Assembly (NCBI RefSeq): GCF_000521215.1
Contig: NZ_KI928925.1
Coordinates: 1 to 64,000 of the forward strand
DNA: 64,000 nucleotides
Direction of reading: 5' to 3'
Source of the DNA: Labrenzia sp. DG1229
GTDB lineage: Bacteria; Pseudomonadota; Alphaproteobacteria; Rhizobiales; Stappiaceae
The number at the start of each line of letters is the position of its first letter. Position 1 is the stretch's first letter. This document shows, piece by piece, positions 29,960 through 37,866 of this stretch. A model generated the notes under the pieces. That model did no database searches. It worked only from the letters and a program-made list of their open reading frames with translations, and was not told the DNA's origin. The translations under genes were made by a program, and so were the position numbers.

Positions 29960-31639
29960 ATGGCTTCGGCCAACAAGAATAAGAATGATATCGTATTCCT
30001 GCCTCTTGGCGGGGTCGGTGAAATAGGAATGAATCTCGGTCTTTACGGCTATGGTCCGGCGAACGACCGCACGTGGCTGATTGTTGATTGCGGGGTAAGT
30101 TTTGCGGGGCCGGACCTGCCCGGCATCGACGTAATTGTCCCCGACATCAAGTTTCTCGAAGATGAGGTCGACAATATTGCCGGGATGGTGATCACCCATG
30201 CGCATGAGGATCATTATGGCGGCATACTCCACCTTTGGCCTTTTTTGAAGGTTCCGGTTTACGCGACCGCATTTACTGCGGGGCTTCTGGCTGCGAAGTC
30301 AGAGAGCGAACCGGGGGCGGAACAGGTTCCGGTAACTGTCGTGAAACAAGGCGAACGGCACAAGATCGGTCCGTTCGATGTCGAATTCGTCGCAATGGCG
30401 CACTCGATACCGGAGCCCTGTGCACTGGCGATACGGACACCGGCCGGACTGGTGCTGCACACCGGAGATTGGAAAATCGATCTGACGCCCGGCGTCGGCT
30501 TGCCCATTGATATGGACCGTCTGGCCGAGCTGGGCAGGGAAGGCGTCATGGCTCTTGTGTGCGACAGCACCAATGCGGTCAGGGATGGTGTCAGTCCCAG
30601 TGAGGCGGATGTGGCCGAAGAGCTGAAGAAGGTAATGGCGAAGGCCAAACAGCGTGTCGCGGTTACAACCTTTGCTTCGAACGTCGCGAGGATACGGGCA
30701 ATTGCAGAGGCAGCGGCAGCCAACGAGAGGGATGTTGTTGTCGTAGGCCGGTCGATGCACCGCGTGATCGAAGTGGCAGGCGAACTCGGTTACCTGGATG
30801 GCTTGCCGCAGTTTCACGATGAAGAAGCTTTCGGTTATCTGCCGCGAAACAAGGCCGTTCTGCTGTGTACCGGTTCGCAAGGCGAAAGCCGGGCTGCTCT
30901 CGCGCGCATTGCCGCCGGCGACCATCGCAATGTCGCTCTTTCGAGAGGTGATACCGTTATTTTCTCCTCGCGGACCATCCCCGGGAATGAGAAGGTGGTT
31001 GCAGAAGTGCTCAACAACCTTGCCGACAAGGATGTCCGGATCGTTACTGACAAGGACGCTCTTGTACATGTTTCAGGTCATCCGCGCAGGGGCGAACTGG
31101 AGCAACTATACAAAGTGCTCAACCCTAAAGTCGTGCTTCCCGTTCACGGCGAACCGTTGCATCTTGCCGCACATGCCGCGTTTGCGAAGGAACAGGGTGT
31201 TCCTGAAGTCGTGCGCGGCAAGAACGGGGACATCATCTGTCTGAATGCGGGCAAGGCTGCGGTCATTGACGAGGCGCCGTCGGGAATTCTCGTCAAGGAT
31301 GGAGACATTCTTGATGATCCGGAAGTGACCGGAGTGAAAGAGCGGCGCAAATTGTCGTTCGCCGGCGCTGCGGTGGTCTCACTGGTTGTCAACCGGGCAG
31401 GGGAACTGCTCACAGATCCGCACGTCACTCTGCTCGGGTTGCCAGACACGGATGATGACGGTGATCCGATGGAAGCCATCGTTGTCAAGGCTGTGACAGG
31501 CGCGGTAACGAGTATTCCGAAGTCCCGGCGCAAGGACAAGGATCTGGTCGCGGAAGCTGCCCGGCGGGCCACTCGCGCAGAGATCCTCAACGTGTGGGGC
31601 AAAAAGACGCTCTGTAAGGTGATGGTGACCCAACTATAG
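29960..31639 (+). CDS. rnj: ribonuclease J
   Basis: RNase J is a zinc-dependent endo/5' exonuclease of the beta-CASP metallo-beta-lactamase family, acting in rRNA maturation and mRNA decay. The 559-residue protein has the HAHEDHYGG metal motif at 80-88, the lactamase core with HTGDWKID, beta-CASP motifs, and the late HVSGHPRRGELEQL and PVHGEPLHL segments. The start at 29960 follows GAAGGAG at 29947-29953; an earlier ATG at 29945 overlaps that site and is rejected. Confidence 0.95.
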   Translation: MASANKNKNDIVFLPLGGVGEIGMNLGLYGYGPANDRTWLIVDCGVSFAGPDLPGIDVIVPDIKFLEDEVDNIAGMVITHAHEDHYGGILHLWPFLKVPVYATAFTAGLLAAKSESEPGAEQVPVTVVKQGERHKIGPFDVEFVAMAHSIPEPCALAIRTPAGLVLHTGDWKIDLTPGVGLPIDMDRLAELGREGVMALVCDSTNAVRDGVSPSEADVAEELKKVMAKAKQRVAVTTFASNVARIRAIAEAAAANERDVVVVGRSMHRVIEVAGELGYLDGLPQFHDEEAFGYLPRNKAVLLCTGSQGESRAALARIAAGDHRNVALSRGDTVIFSSRTIPGNEKVVAEVLNNLADKDVRIVTDKDALVHVSGHPRRGELEQLYKVLNPKVVLPVHGEPLHLAAHAAFAKEQGVPEVVRGKNGDIICLNAGKAAVIDEAPSGILVKDGDILDDPEVTGVKERRKLSFAGAAVVSLVVNRAGELLTDPHVTLLGLPDTDDDGDPMEAIVVKAVTGAVTSIPKSRRKDKDLVAEAARRATRAEILNVWGKKTLCKVMVTQL

Positions 31640-31682
31640 TCCATCCGGCGGCCATGACAGCCGCCAAGGCGGAGGAAGTGAT

Positions 31683-32087
31683 ATGATCGGTCGGCTAAAT
31701 CATGTGGCCATTGCTGTCTCGGATATCGATGCTGCAACGGCGATTTACCGGGATACGCTTGGAGCGGACGTTTCATCCAGGCAAGAACAGCCGGATCATG
31801 GTGTGAGCACTGTGTTCATTAACTTGCCGAACACCAAGATCGAATTGCTGGAGCCCTTGGGTGACGACTCGCCGATCGCCAAGTTTCTGGAGAAGAATCC
31901 CTCCGGTGGAATTCATCACGTCTGCTATGAGGTCGATGACATCCTGGTCGCCCGGGACAAGCTCGTGGCGGATGGGGCGCGGGTCCTGGGTGATGGGGAA
32001 CCAAAGATCGGGGCGCATGGCAAGCCGGTTCTGTTTCTTCATCCGAAAGATTTTCTGGGCACACTTACGGAATTGGAAGAGGCCTGA
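31683..32087 (+). CDS. mce: methylmalonyl-CoA epimerase
   Basis: This enzyme interconverts the (R) and (S) forms of methylmalonyl-CoA in propionate and branched-chain breakdown. The 134-residue vicinal-oxygen-chelate protein has metal ligands in LNHVAIAV (H7), in GGIHHVCYEVDD, and a C-terminal acidic TLTELEEA. A GGAGG precedes the ATG. It lies between rnj and the DUF1467 gene. Confidence 0.92.
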   Translation: MIGRLNHVAIAVSDIDAATAIYRDTLGADVSSRQEQPDHGVSTVFINLPNTKIELLEPLGDDSPIAKFLEKNPSGGIHHVCYEVDDILVARDKLVADGARVLGDGEPKIGAHGKPVLFLHPKDFLGTLTELEEA

Positions 32088-32090
32088 TTC

Positions 32091-32378
32091 ATGTCTGTGG
32101 CGTTCGGACTGGCAATCTTCTTCATGCTCTGGTGGATCATTCTGTTTGCGATGTTGCCCTTCGGGATTCACCGAACCCAGGAGGAGGCTGGAGACGTCGT
32201 TCCCGGTACAGAAGCAAGCGCGCCCAACAAGCCCAGATTTCTAAGGGTAATCGTGCTGACAACGGTGGCAACCACAATCGTTTTCAGCAGCTACATCGCC
32301 TTGCGGCAATCCGGCTTCGGTCTTGACGACATACCCTTCCTGAAACCTCCAAGCAGCAGCGACAGTCAATCTGATTGA
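32091..32378 (+). CDS. DUF1467 family membrane protein
   Basis: This 95-residue protein has an N-terminal helix (FGLAIFFMLWWIILFAMLPF), the RTQEEAGDVVPGTEASAP loop typical of the alphaproteobacterial DUF1467 family, and a second helix (VIVLTTVATTIVFSSYIA). Its function is unknown. The start lies 3 bases after the mce stop. Members commonly sit between mce and proS in this lineage. Confidence 0.88.
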   Translation: MSVAFGLAIFFMLWWIILFAMLPFGIHRTQEEAGDVVPGTEASAPNKPRFLRVIVLTTVATTIVFSSYIALRQSGFGLDDIPFLKPPSSSDSQSD

Positions 32379-32433
32379 TGCCATCGCATGTTTATGGACC
32401 CTGATTCAAACAAGAAGGCAATTGCTCGTGGAA

Positions 32434-32451
32434 GCGGCCCCGAAGGGCCGC
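32434..32451 (-). terminator. GC hairpin downstream of the VPLPA-tailed protein gene
   Basis: GCGGCCC (32434-32440) and GGGCCGC (32445-32451) form a perfect 7-base stem; on the minus strand the loop is TTCG, a very stable tetraloop. It lies about 30 bases after the minus-strand gene stop. There is no clear U tract, so this may be a weak or Rho-assisted terminator. Confidence 0.4.
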
Positions 32452-32481
32452 CGTGTTGTCGAAGGACACCAAATGTCGATG

Positions 32482-33270
32482 TCAGCACCGACGATTTCTT
32501 CTTCGCTGCGCCACGAAGCCAAGCAGACCCAGTCCTCCTGCAAGAAGTGGCAGGGCAGCAGGCACCGGGACAGGTGTCACTCCGTACAGGATGTCGATGG
32601 ATGTCGAGGCAAGAACATCGCCATTCAGCGCGGCAGACAGATTTATGGTGTAAAGGCCCTCGGCCTGCGGATCAGCAATGCCGGGGAAAAGAGTGCTGAA
32701 TCCCAGGTTCCATGAGTTCTGTGCGACATTATAGTTCCCGACGAGGGTGGAAAACAAAAAAAGGTCTGAAACACCAGCACCGTTTGCCGTGGAGTTGTTC
32801 CCCAGGGCATGATCTGCAAAGAGAGTGTTGATCGGGTCGAAGGATTGGAAACTTGTTCCTGAACCCGGATCCAGATCGACCTGCAACAGGTATGTCAGGT
32901 CGGTCAAATTACGCGTTCCGATGCCCGATACATTTGAGTTTATCGACCATTCGAAGTTGAACGCAGAGCGATTCGAGGGTGCATTGCTTGATGCGGGCGA
33001 AAAAGTGTAGGTGCGATCGCCGTCGTAGTTGAAGGTATTTTCCGGTAGCCCACTGTTGTTGTAGCGAAGTTTTCCTCGAAGACCCAATTCAACATTGTTG
33101 GCATTTACACCTGTGAACGCGCCATTTGCGTTGCCGGACCCGAAAATGACTTCCGGTGTGACCAAACCCGTTCCGTTGACCGGGCCAGCCTGCACAGTTG
33201 CCGGTACGATTGTTCCGGCAAACAACAATGTTACACCCATCGTTAAAGATCTAAGCATGGATCGATTCAT
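32482..33270 (-). CDS. secreted protein with VPLPA-type (PEP-CTERM-like) sorting tail
   Basis: The 262-residue protein has a signal peptide (LTMGVTLLFAGTIVPATVQA, cleavage near residue 28), a Gly/Asn/Ser-rich domain without a recognised fold, and a C-terminal tail with VPVPAALPLL, a hydrophobic helix (AGGLGLLGFVA) and a basic end QRRRNRRC. This three-part tail is the VPLPA subtype of exosortase substrates, which are processed at the membrane and released or anchored. It is a single gene on the opposite strand to its core-genome neighbours. Its cognate exosortase is not in the window. The domain function is unknown. Confidence 0.8.
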   Translation of the reverse strand: MNRSMLRSLTMGVTLLFAGTIVPATVQAGPVNGTGLVTPEVIFGSGNANGAFTGVNANNVELGLRGKLRYNNSGLPENTFNYDGDRTYTFSPASSNAPSNRSAFNFEWSINSNVSGIGTRNLTDLTYLLQVDLDPGSGTSFQSFDPINTLFADHALGNNSTANGAGVSDLFLFSTLVGNYNVAQNSWNLGFSTLFPGIADPQAEGLYTINLSAALNGDVLASTSIDILYGVTPVPVPAALPLLAGGLGLLGFVAQRRRNRRC

Positions 33271-33453
33271 TCCTCAAAAAGACTCATTAGTATTATTTTC
33301 AATGAAATTTATGCGGATTTTCTTTTGTAAATCAACCTATGGTTAATCTGTTTTATCCGCTCGCGTGACAATCCGCGGCAAAAGTGTTGCAAATGTTGTG
33401 GAAGGCTTCGGCGTGACCGAAAAGGAACCCGATCTCAGTCGTCGTAAACCGTT

Positions 33454-33489
33454 GAAAAAAAGAAAAAGGCAGAGCCAAGCTCTGCCTTT
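33454..33489 (-). terminator. orphan Rho-independent terminator on the minus strand
   Basis: An 11-base perfect stem (AAAGGCAGAGC at 33465-33475, GCTCTGCCTTT at 33479-33489, 3-base loop) is followed on the minus strand by a T-rich run (complement of 33454-33467). On the plus strand there is no T run. No annotated minus-strand gene lies just upstream of it (to the right), so it may end a small RNA or be a relic. Confidence 0.6.
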
Positions 33490-33532
33490 GGTAGTTCCGC
33501 GTCTAAATTGACCCCAATCCCTTACCGGCTGT

Positions 33533-33682
33533 TTGACCAACCTGGTCGGGCGGCTGCAATCTGAAGATGCGCCAGAGGGCCCTTCCTCCCAAGACTCAGA
33601 CCGCGATGTCCTTGAGCATCTTGGCATTTCTGCCGAGACTTCTTTTTGTTATGAGGACGGAACCTATCGGATTGTTTTATGA
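33533..33682 (+). CDS. possible small protein upstream of proS (TTG start, uncertain)
   Basis: A frame of 49 codons begins at TTG 33533 (LTNLVGRLQSEDAPEG...) and ends at TGA 33680-33682. Its composition looks protein-like, including DVLEHLGISAETSFCYEDG and TYRIVL. There is no ATG and no clear ribosome-binding site, and a stop lies upstream at 33509-33511. It could be the remnant of a longer gene or not coding. Confidence 0.2.
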   Translation: MTNLVGRLQSEDAPEGPSSQDSDRDVLEHLGISAETSFCYEDGTYRIVL

Positions 33683-33935
33683 TTGTCACCTGTTTGTCGC
33701 ACTGAGTCTGTTTTTTTTGCTTGCCTAATTAATTTGCAGTCCCGAGCGTTCGCCGTTCGGCCGAAATTCTCGACGAGACAGGTGTAGAAAATCGACTGAT
33801 TGCTCCCGATTCCAGTCTGCAAAGATGACTATTTTCGCAAATGAATGTGTGGTTTGCGCAAAGGGCTTGTTTTTAGGCGCGTCATGCGGTTTGACTGCGC
33901 ACAAATTAGGCCAAGCGCAAATCGAGAGTATATTG

Positions 33936-35267
33936 ATGCGTCTTTCCAGATATTTTCTGCCCATCCTGAAAGAGACTCCCAAGGAAGCCGAGATTGTCTC
34001 CCACCGGCTCATGTTGCGCGCCGGAATGATCCGGCAGCAGTCGGCAGGAATTTACTCGTGGCTGCCGCTTGGTCTGAAGGTGCTGCGCAAGATCGAACGG
34101 ATCGTGGAGGAGGAACAGGCGCGGGCCGGCGCCATACAGCTTCTGATGCCGACAATTCAATCCGCCGACCTTTGGCGTGAAAGCGGCCGCTATGATGCTT
34201 ACGGCAAGGAAATGCTGCGCATAACGGACAGGCACGAGCGTGACATGCTCTACGGTCCGACAAACGAAGAAATGATAACGGAAATCTTCCGCAGCTATGT
34301 GCGCTCCTATAAGGACCTTCCGTTGAATCTCTACCACATACAGTGGAAATTTCGTGACGAGGTCCGTCCGCGTTTCGGCATCATGCGTGGCCGTGAGTTT
34401 CTGATGAAGGACGCCTATTCCTTCGATCTCGATCAGGAGCGGGCTGTTGAATCCTATAACCGCATGTTTGTTGCGTACCTGCGCACCTACAAGCGCATGG
34501 GCCTGACCGCAATTCCGATGCGGGCCGAGACAGGTCCGATCGGCGGGGACCTCAGTCACGAGTTTATCGTTCTGGCTGATACCGGCGAGAGCGAGGTTTA
34601 TTGTCATTCCGACTATCTGACCAAGGACACTCCGGGCGAAGAGGTCGATTTCGACGATGATCTTACGCCAATCGTGCAGGACTGGACCTCGCACTATGCG
34701 GCGACAGAAGATATAGTTGACAAGGCGGAATTCGAGGCCAGCGTCCCGGAAGCCAAGCGGATTGTTGCCAGGGGTATCGAAGTTGGACAGACCTTTTATT
34801 TTGGCACGAAATATTCCGATCCGATGGGTGCAAGGGTGGCCACGGCGGAGGGCACTGAAGTTCCGGTTCACATGGGATCATACGGTGTTGGCGTATCGCG
34901 CCTTCTTGGTGCCTTGATCGAGGCAAATCATGACGACAATGGAATCATCTGGCCGAAATCGGTTACACCTTTCCATGTCGGTCTGATCAATCTGAAGCCG
35001 GGAGATGACTTGACGGATACGACGTCGGAAAGCCTTTATTCCAAGCTCGAGGCAGCCGGGATCGAGGTTCTCTATGATGATACGGATACACGCGCCGGAG
35101 CGAAATTCGCCACAATGGACCTGATCGGTTTGCCGTTTCAGGTTGTCGCCGGTCCGAGGGGACTGAGGGACGGCCTGCTTGAAGTCAAGGAACGCTCAAC
35201 TGGGGAAAAGGAAATGCTGACCCCAGAAGCAACCTTGAACAAACTCACGGCGGCATTGACGGACTGA
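33936..35267 (+). CDS. proS: prolyl-tRNA synthetase (short alphaproteobacterial type)
   Basis: ProS charges tRNA-Pro. The 443-residue protein has class II motifs: motif 1 around [19 protein letters not shown], motif 2 in [20 protein letters not shown], motif 3 in [16 protein letters not shown], and a C-terminal anticodon-binding domain. It lacks the roughly 180-residue INS editing domain of the Escherichia coli type, as is usual in alphaproteobacteria. The start at 33936 begins [15 protein letters not shown]; an upstream frame from 33825 is rejected. It precedes lolCD. Confidence 0.96.
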   Translation: MRLSRYFLPILKETPKEAEIVSHRLMLRAGMIRQQSAGIYSWLPLGLKVLRKIERIVEEEQARAGAIQLLMPTIQSADLWRESGRYDAYGKEMLRITDRHERDMLYGPTNEEMITEIFRSYVRSYKDLPLNLYHIQWKFRDEVRPRFGIMRGREFLMKDAYSFDLDQERAVESYNRMFVAYLRTYKRMGLTAIPMRAETGPIGGDLSHEFIVLADTGESEVYCHSDYLTKDTPGEEVDFDDDLTPIVQDWTSHYAATEDIVDKAEFEASVPEAKRIVARGIEVGQTFYFGTKYSDPMGARVATAEGTEVPVHMGSYGVGVSRLLGALIEANHDDNGIIWPKSVTPFHVGLINLKPGDDLTDTTSESLYSKLEAAGIEVLYDDTDTRAGAKFATMDLIGLPFQVVAGPRGLRDGLLEVKERSTGEKEMLTPEATLNKLTAALTD

Positions 35268-35345
35268 CCCGGTCCGGTGATCCTCTAGGCGGGGATTCGG
35301 CCGCAACAAGTGCGGTTGCTCGGGCATTGCTGAAGTGGATTTACG

Positions 35346-36650
35346 ATGACGGCAACTGACACTGTGGACGTTGGCCAAGGCCGGAAAGCGGCTCAGCCCA
35401 CTCGCGCTTTCTCCACCTTCGAGTGGATGATTGCAGGCAGATATCTGCGTTCCCGCCGAAAAGAGACGTTCATTTCGGTGATCGCCGGATTTTCGTTTGC
35501 CGGAATCATGCTCGGGGTTGCGACGCTCATCATTGTCATGGCAGTGATGAACGGTTTCCGATCTGAGCTTCTCGGCAAGATACTGGGCATCAATGGTCAC
35601 ATGCTGGTGCAACCCATCGACTTGCCGTTGAACGACTATGATGCAGTGTCGGCGCGCCTTGAAGGCGTTCCGGACGTAGTCGCCGCCATTCCATTCATCG
35701 AAGGTCAGGCCCTCGTGTCCGGACCGGCAGGCAACCTCGGGGCTCTGGTGCGCGGGGTTTACGAAAGTGATCTGCGGCGGATACCGCTGATTGCCAACAA
35801 TATGCGTTCCGGTACAATCGATGGCTTCGATGCGGGGGAAGGTGTTGCGATCGGGTCGCGGATGGCACAGCAACTCGGCCTGGTCGTCGGCGACAACGTT
35901 ACCATCATTTCACCGCGCGGCAGTGTCACGCCGATGGGGGTGACGCCGCGGGTGAAAGCCTATCCGGTCTCAGCGATTTTCGAGATCGGCATGAGCGAAT
36001 ACGATTCCACATTTCTGTTCATGCCTTTGGAAGAAGCGCAGGCCTATTTCAACATGGGTGACAAGGCAACGGGCATAGAAATCTATGTGGTCGACCCGGA
36101 CAATGTCGGAGTGATGACCAATGCGATCGAGGAAGGCGCAAACCGCCCGGCATTCGTGACGGACTGGCGTCAGCGGAATGTCACATTCTTTTCGGCTCTG
36201 GAGGTGGAGCGCAATGTGATGTTCATAATCCTGACCCTGATCGTTCTGGTCGCTGCGCTGAACATCATTTCCGGACTGATCATGCTGGTGAAAGACAAGG
36301 GCAGGGACATTGCCGTCCTTCGCACCATGGGTGCAACGCGCGGTTCCATCATGCGGATATTCCTGATCACCGGGGCGAGTATCGGATGCGTCGGTACGCT
36401 TGCCGGGTTCTTTCTGGGACTGATCGTCTGTCTGAATATCGAGAGCATTCGTCAGTTTGTTTCATGGCTGACATCGACCCAACTTTTTGATCCGACGCTT
36501 TACTTCCTGTCCAAACTGCCAGCAGAGATCGACAGCGGTGAAACCATGACCGTGTTGCTGATGGCCCTGGCTCTCTCGCTGCTGGCAACGCTCTACCCGG
36601 CATGGCGGGCCGCGCGTCTCGATCCGGTTGAAGCTCTGAGATATGAGTGA
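35346..36650 (+). CDS. lolC: lipoprotein-releasing ABC transporter permease LolC/E
   Basis: LolC-type permeases release mature lipoproteins from the inner membrane to LolA. The 434-residue protein has one N-terminal helix ([19 protein letters not shown]), a large periplasmic domain, and three C-terminal helices of the FtsX type ([20 protein letters not shown]). There is one permease gene, consistent with the single LolC/E permease of alphaproteobacteria. It overlaps or abuts lolD. Confidence 0.95.
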   Translation: MTATDTVDVGQGRKAAQPTRAFSTFEWMIAGRYLRSRRKETFISVIAGFSFAGIMLGVATLIIVMAVMNGFRSELLGKILGINGHMLVQPIDLPLNDYDAVSARLEGVPDVVAAIPFIEGQALVSGPAGNLGALVRGVYESDLRRIPLIANNMRSGTIDGFDAGEGVAIGSRMAQQLGLVVGDNVTIISPRGSVTPMGVTPRVKAYPVSAIFEIGMSEYDSTFLFMPLEEAQAYFNMGDKATGIEIYVVDPDNVGVMTNAIEEGANRPAFVTDWRQRNVTFFSALEVERNVMFIILTLIVLVAALNIISGLIMLVKDKGRDIAVLRTMGATRGSIMRIFLITGASIGCVGTLAGFFLGLIVCLNIESIRQFVSWLTSTQLFDPTLYFLSKLPAEIDSGETMTVLLMALALSLLATLYPAWRAARLDPVEALRYE

Positions 36651-36666
36651 GGAACGGGAGATGAAT

Positions 36667-37389
36667 ATGGCAGTTGATCCGCAACCGGTTCCCGAACTTG
36701 CACCGGCCGCGCTGCAGCTTTCCGGTATTACCCGGAGCTTTGACGAAGGCGCACGGGAGCTTCACATTCTCAAGGGAGCTGATCTGCGAATCGAGGCAGG
36801 CGAGATGGTCGCCCTTGTTGCACCGTCCGGTACAGGAAAATCCACCCTCCTTCACATCGCCGGTCTTTTGGAGCGGCCAGATGACGGAGATGTCTTTCTT
36901 GGCCCCGTAAACTGTTCGGATCTGTCCGACGACGAACGCACCGCGATCCGCCGCAACGATATCGGATTTGTCTATCAGTTCCATCATCTGCTGCCGGAGT
37001 TCACTGCGCAGGAAAACGTCATGATGCCGCAGATGATCCGTGGATTGCCCCGCAAAGTCGCCGCCGAGCGGGCCGACGAGTTGCTGGCGTATCTGCGCCT
37101 GGGTGAGCGCGGCAGCCACCGCCCGTCGGAACTTTCGGGCGGTGAACAACAGCGGGTGGCGGTTGCCCGGGCGGTTGCCAATGCGCCGCGAATTCTGCTT
37201 CTCGACGAACCGACTGGCAACCTCGATCCAAACACCGCCAACTATGTGTTTGAAGCGCTTTCAGCCCTTGTGCGCGCGTCCGGTGTCGCGACACTGTTTG
37301 CCACCCATAACCTGGGGTTGGCCGGACGCATGGATCGTGCGATCACGCTGGAAGACGGCCTGGTTCGACCACTGAGCACGACGGGGTAG
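36667..37389 (+). CDS. lolD: lipoprotein-releasing ABC transporter ATPase LolD
   Basis: LolD powers lipoprotein release. The 240-residue form starting at 36667 has Walker [11 protein letters not shown]-loop [11 protein letters not shown], the signature [14 protein letters not shown], Walker [13 protein letters not shown] and the H-switch. The first Walker A Gly is Ala, a change often seen in alphaproteobacterial LolD. GGGAG at 36656-36660 has ideal spacing to the ATG at 36667; starts at 36643 (overlapping lolC) and 36661 are also possible. Confidence 0.95.
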   Translation: MAVDPQPVPELAPAALQLSGITRSFDEGARELHILKGADLRIEAGEMVALVAPSGTGKSTLLHIAGLLERPDDGDVFLGPVNCSDLSDDERTAIRRNDIGFVYQFHHLLPEFTAQENVMMPQMIRGLPRKVAAERADELLAYLRLGERGSHRPSELSGGEQQRVAVARAVANAPRILLLDEPTGNLDPNTANYVFEALSALVRASGVATLFATHNLGLAGRMDRAITLEDGLVRPLSTTG

Positions 37390-37866
37390 ATTTCCGCAGC
37401 GATTGGTACAAACAAATCGTCAACGCGCTCGGGTCGAGGAACAAAGCAAAAACGTAATGTTTAAAAAGCTTTTGATCCACCCCAAGGCAAGGGGAACAAA
37501 AAGTGCTTGCATAAAGAACAAAGATGGAACATAGTCATTCCCACGCAAGGATTGAAAGTTGGAGGACAACATGTTCCACATCGCTCGTGATTTTGCAGCA
37601 TTTGCGTCCCTGGTCTTTTTCTGCACGACACTTGCCGTTTGGGGTGATGTGTTGCTTGCTGCCAGCTGAATTAGACCGGTCGCCTCGAAACGGCGTTTGG
37701 CCGGGACTTGCGGCTCGTCAAGTTTGACCTTTTGCGAGCGCGACTGTTCGAATTGAAGAGCCAAACCCAGGAAAGAACATCGGGTACAAGTTAGCGGACG
37801 GGTCGACAGGTCCCCGCAGACACGTTTCACTGGGAGCTGATTCCCTGAATTGAAACGAGTCCCGAT
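37390..37866. other. intergenic region between lolD and dnaE
   Basis: It contains one strong candidate small gene at 37571-37669. Otherwise no gene, terminator or promoter is firmly assigned. Confidence 0.4.
37571..37669 (+). CDS. 32-residue small membrane protein upstream of dnaE
   Basis: A very strong ribosome-binding site (GGAGGA at 37561-37566) precedes the ATG at 37571 with 4-base spacing. The frame encodes MFHIARDFAAFASLVFFCTT and continues through a hydrophobic segment to LLAAS and TGA. The basic start followed by about 25 mostly hydrophobic residues suggests a single-span membrane protein. I do not know its function. The match of Shine-Dalgarno site, frame and composition makes it a likely real gene. 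It lies 201 bases before dnaE on the same strand. Confidence 0.55.
   Translation: MFHIARDFAAFASLVFFCTTLAVWGDVLLAAS

Larger units (their letters stand above)
33271..33935. other. loose intergenic region between the VPLPA gene and proS
   Basis: About 660 bases, partly AT-rich (33271-33360). It holds a strong minus-strand hairpin terminator (33454-33489) and a possible small plus-strand ORF (33533-33682). Otherwise I see no supported gene. The proS frame extends upstream to 33825 but the added residues are not ProS-like. Confidence 0.4.

Noticed and set aside
36811-36850. Ala in place of the first Gly of the LolD Walker A motif
   Set aside because: The change seems to be lineage-typical for LolD, and all other ATPase motifs are intact, so it is not a sign of inactivation.
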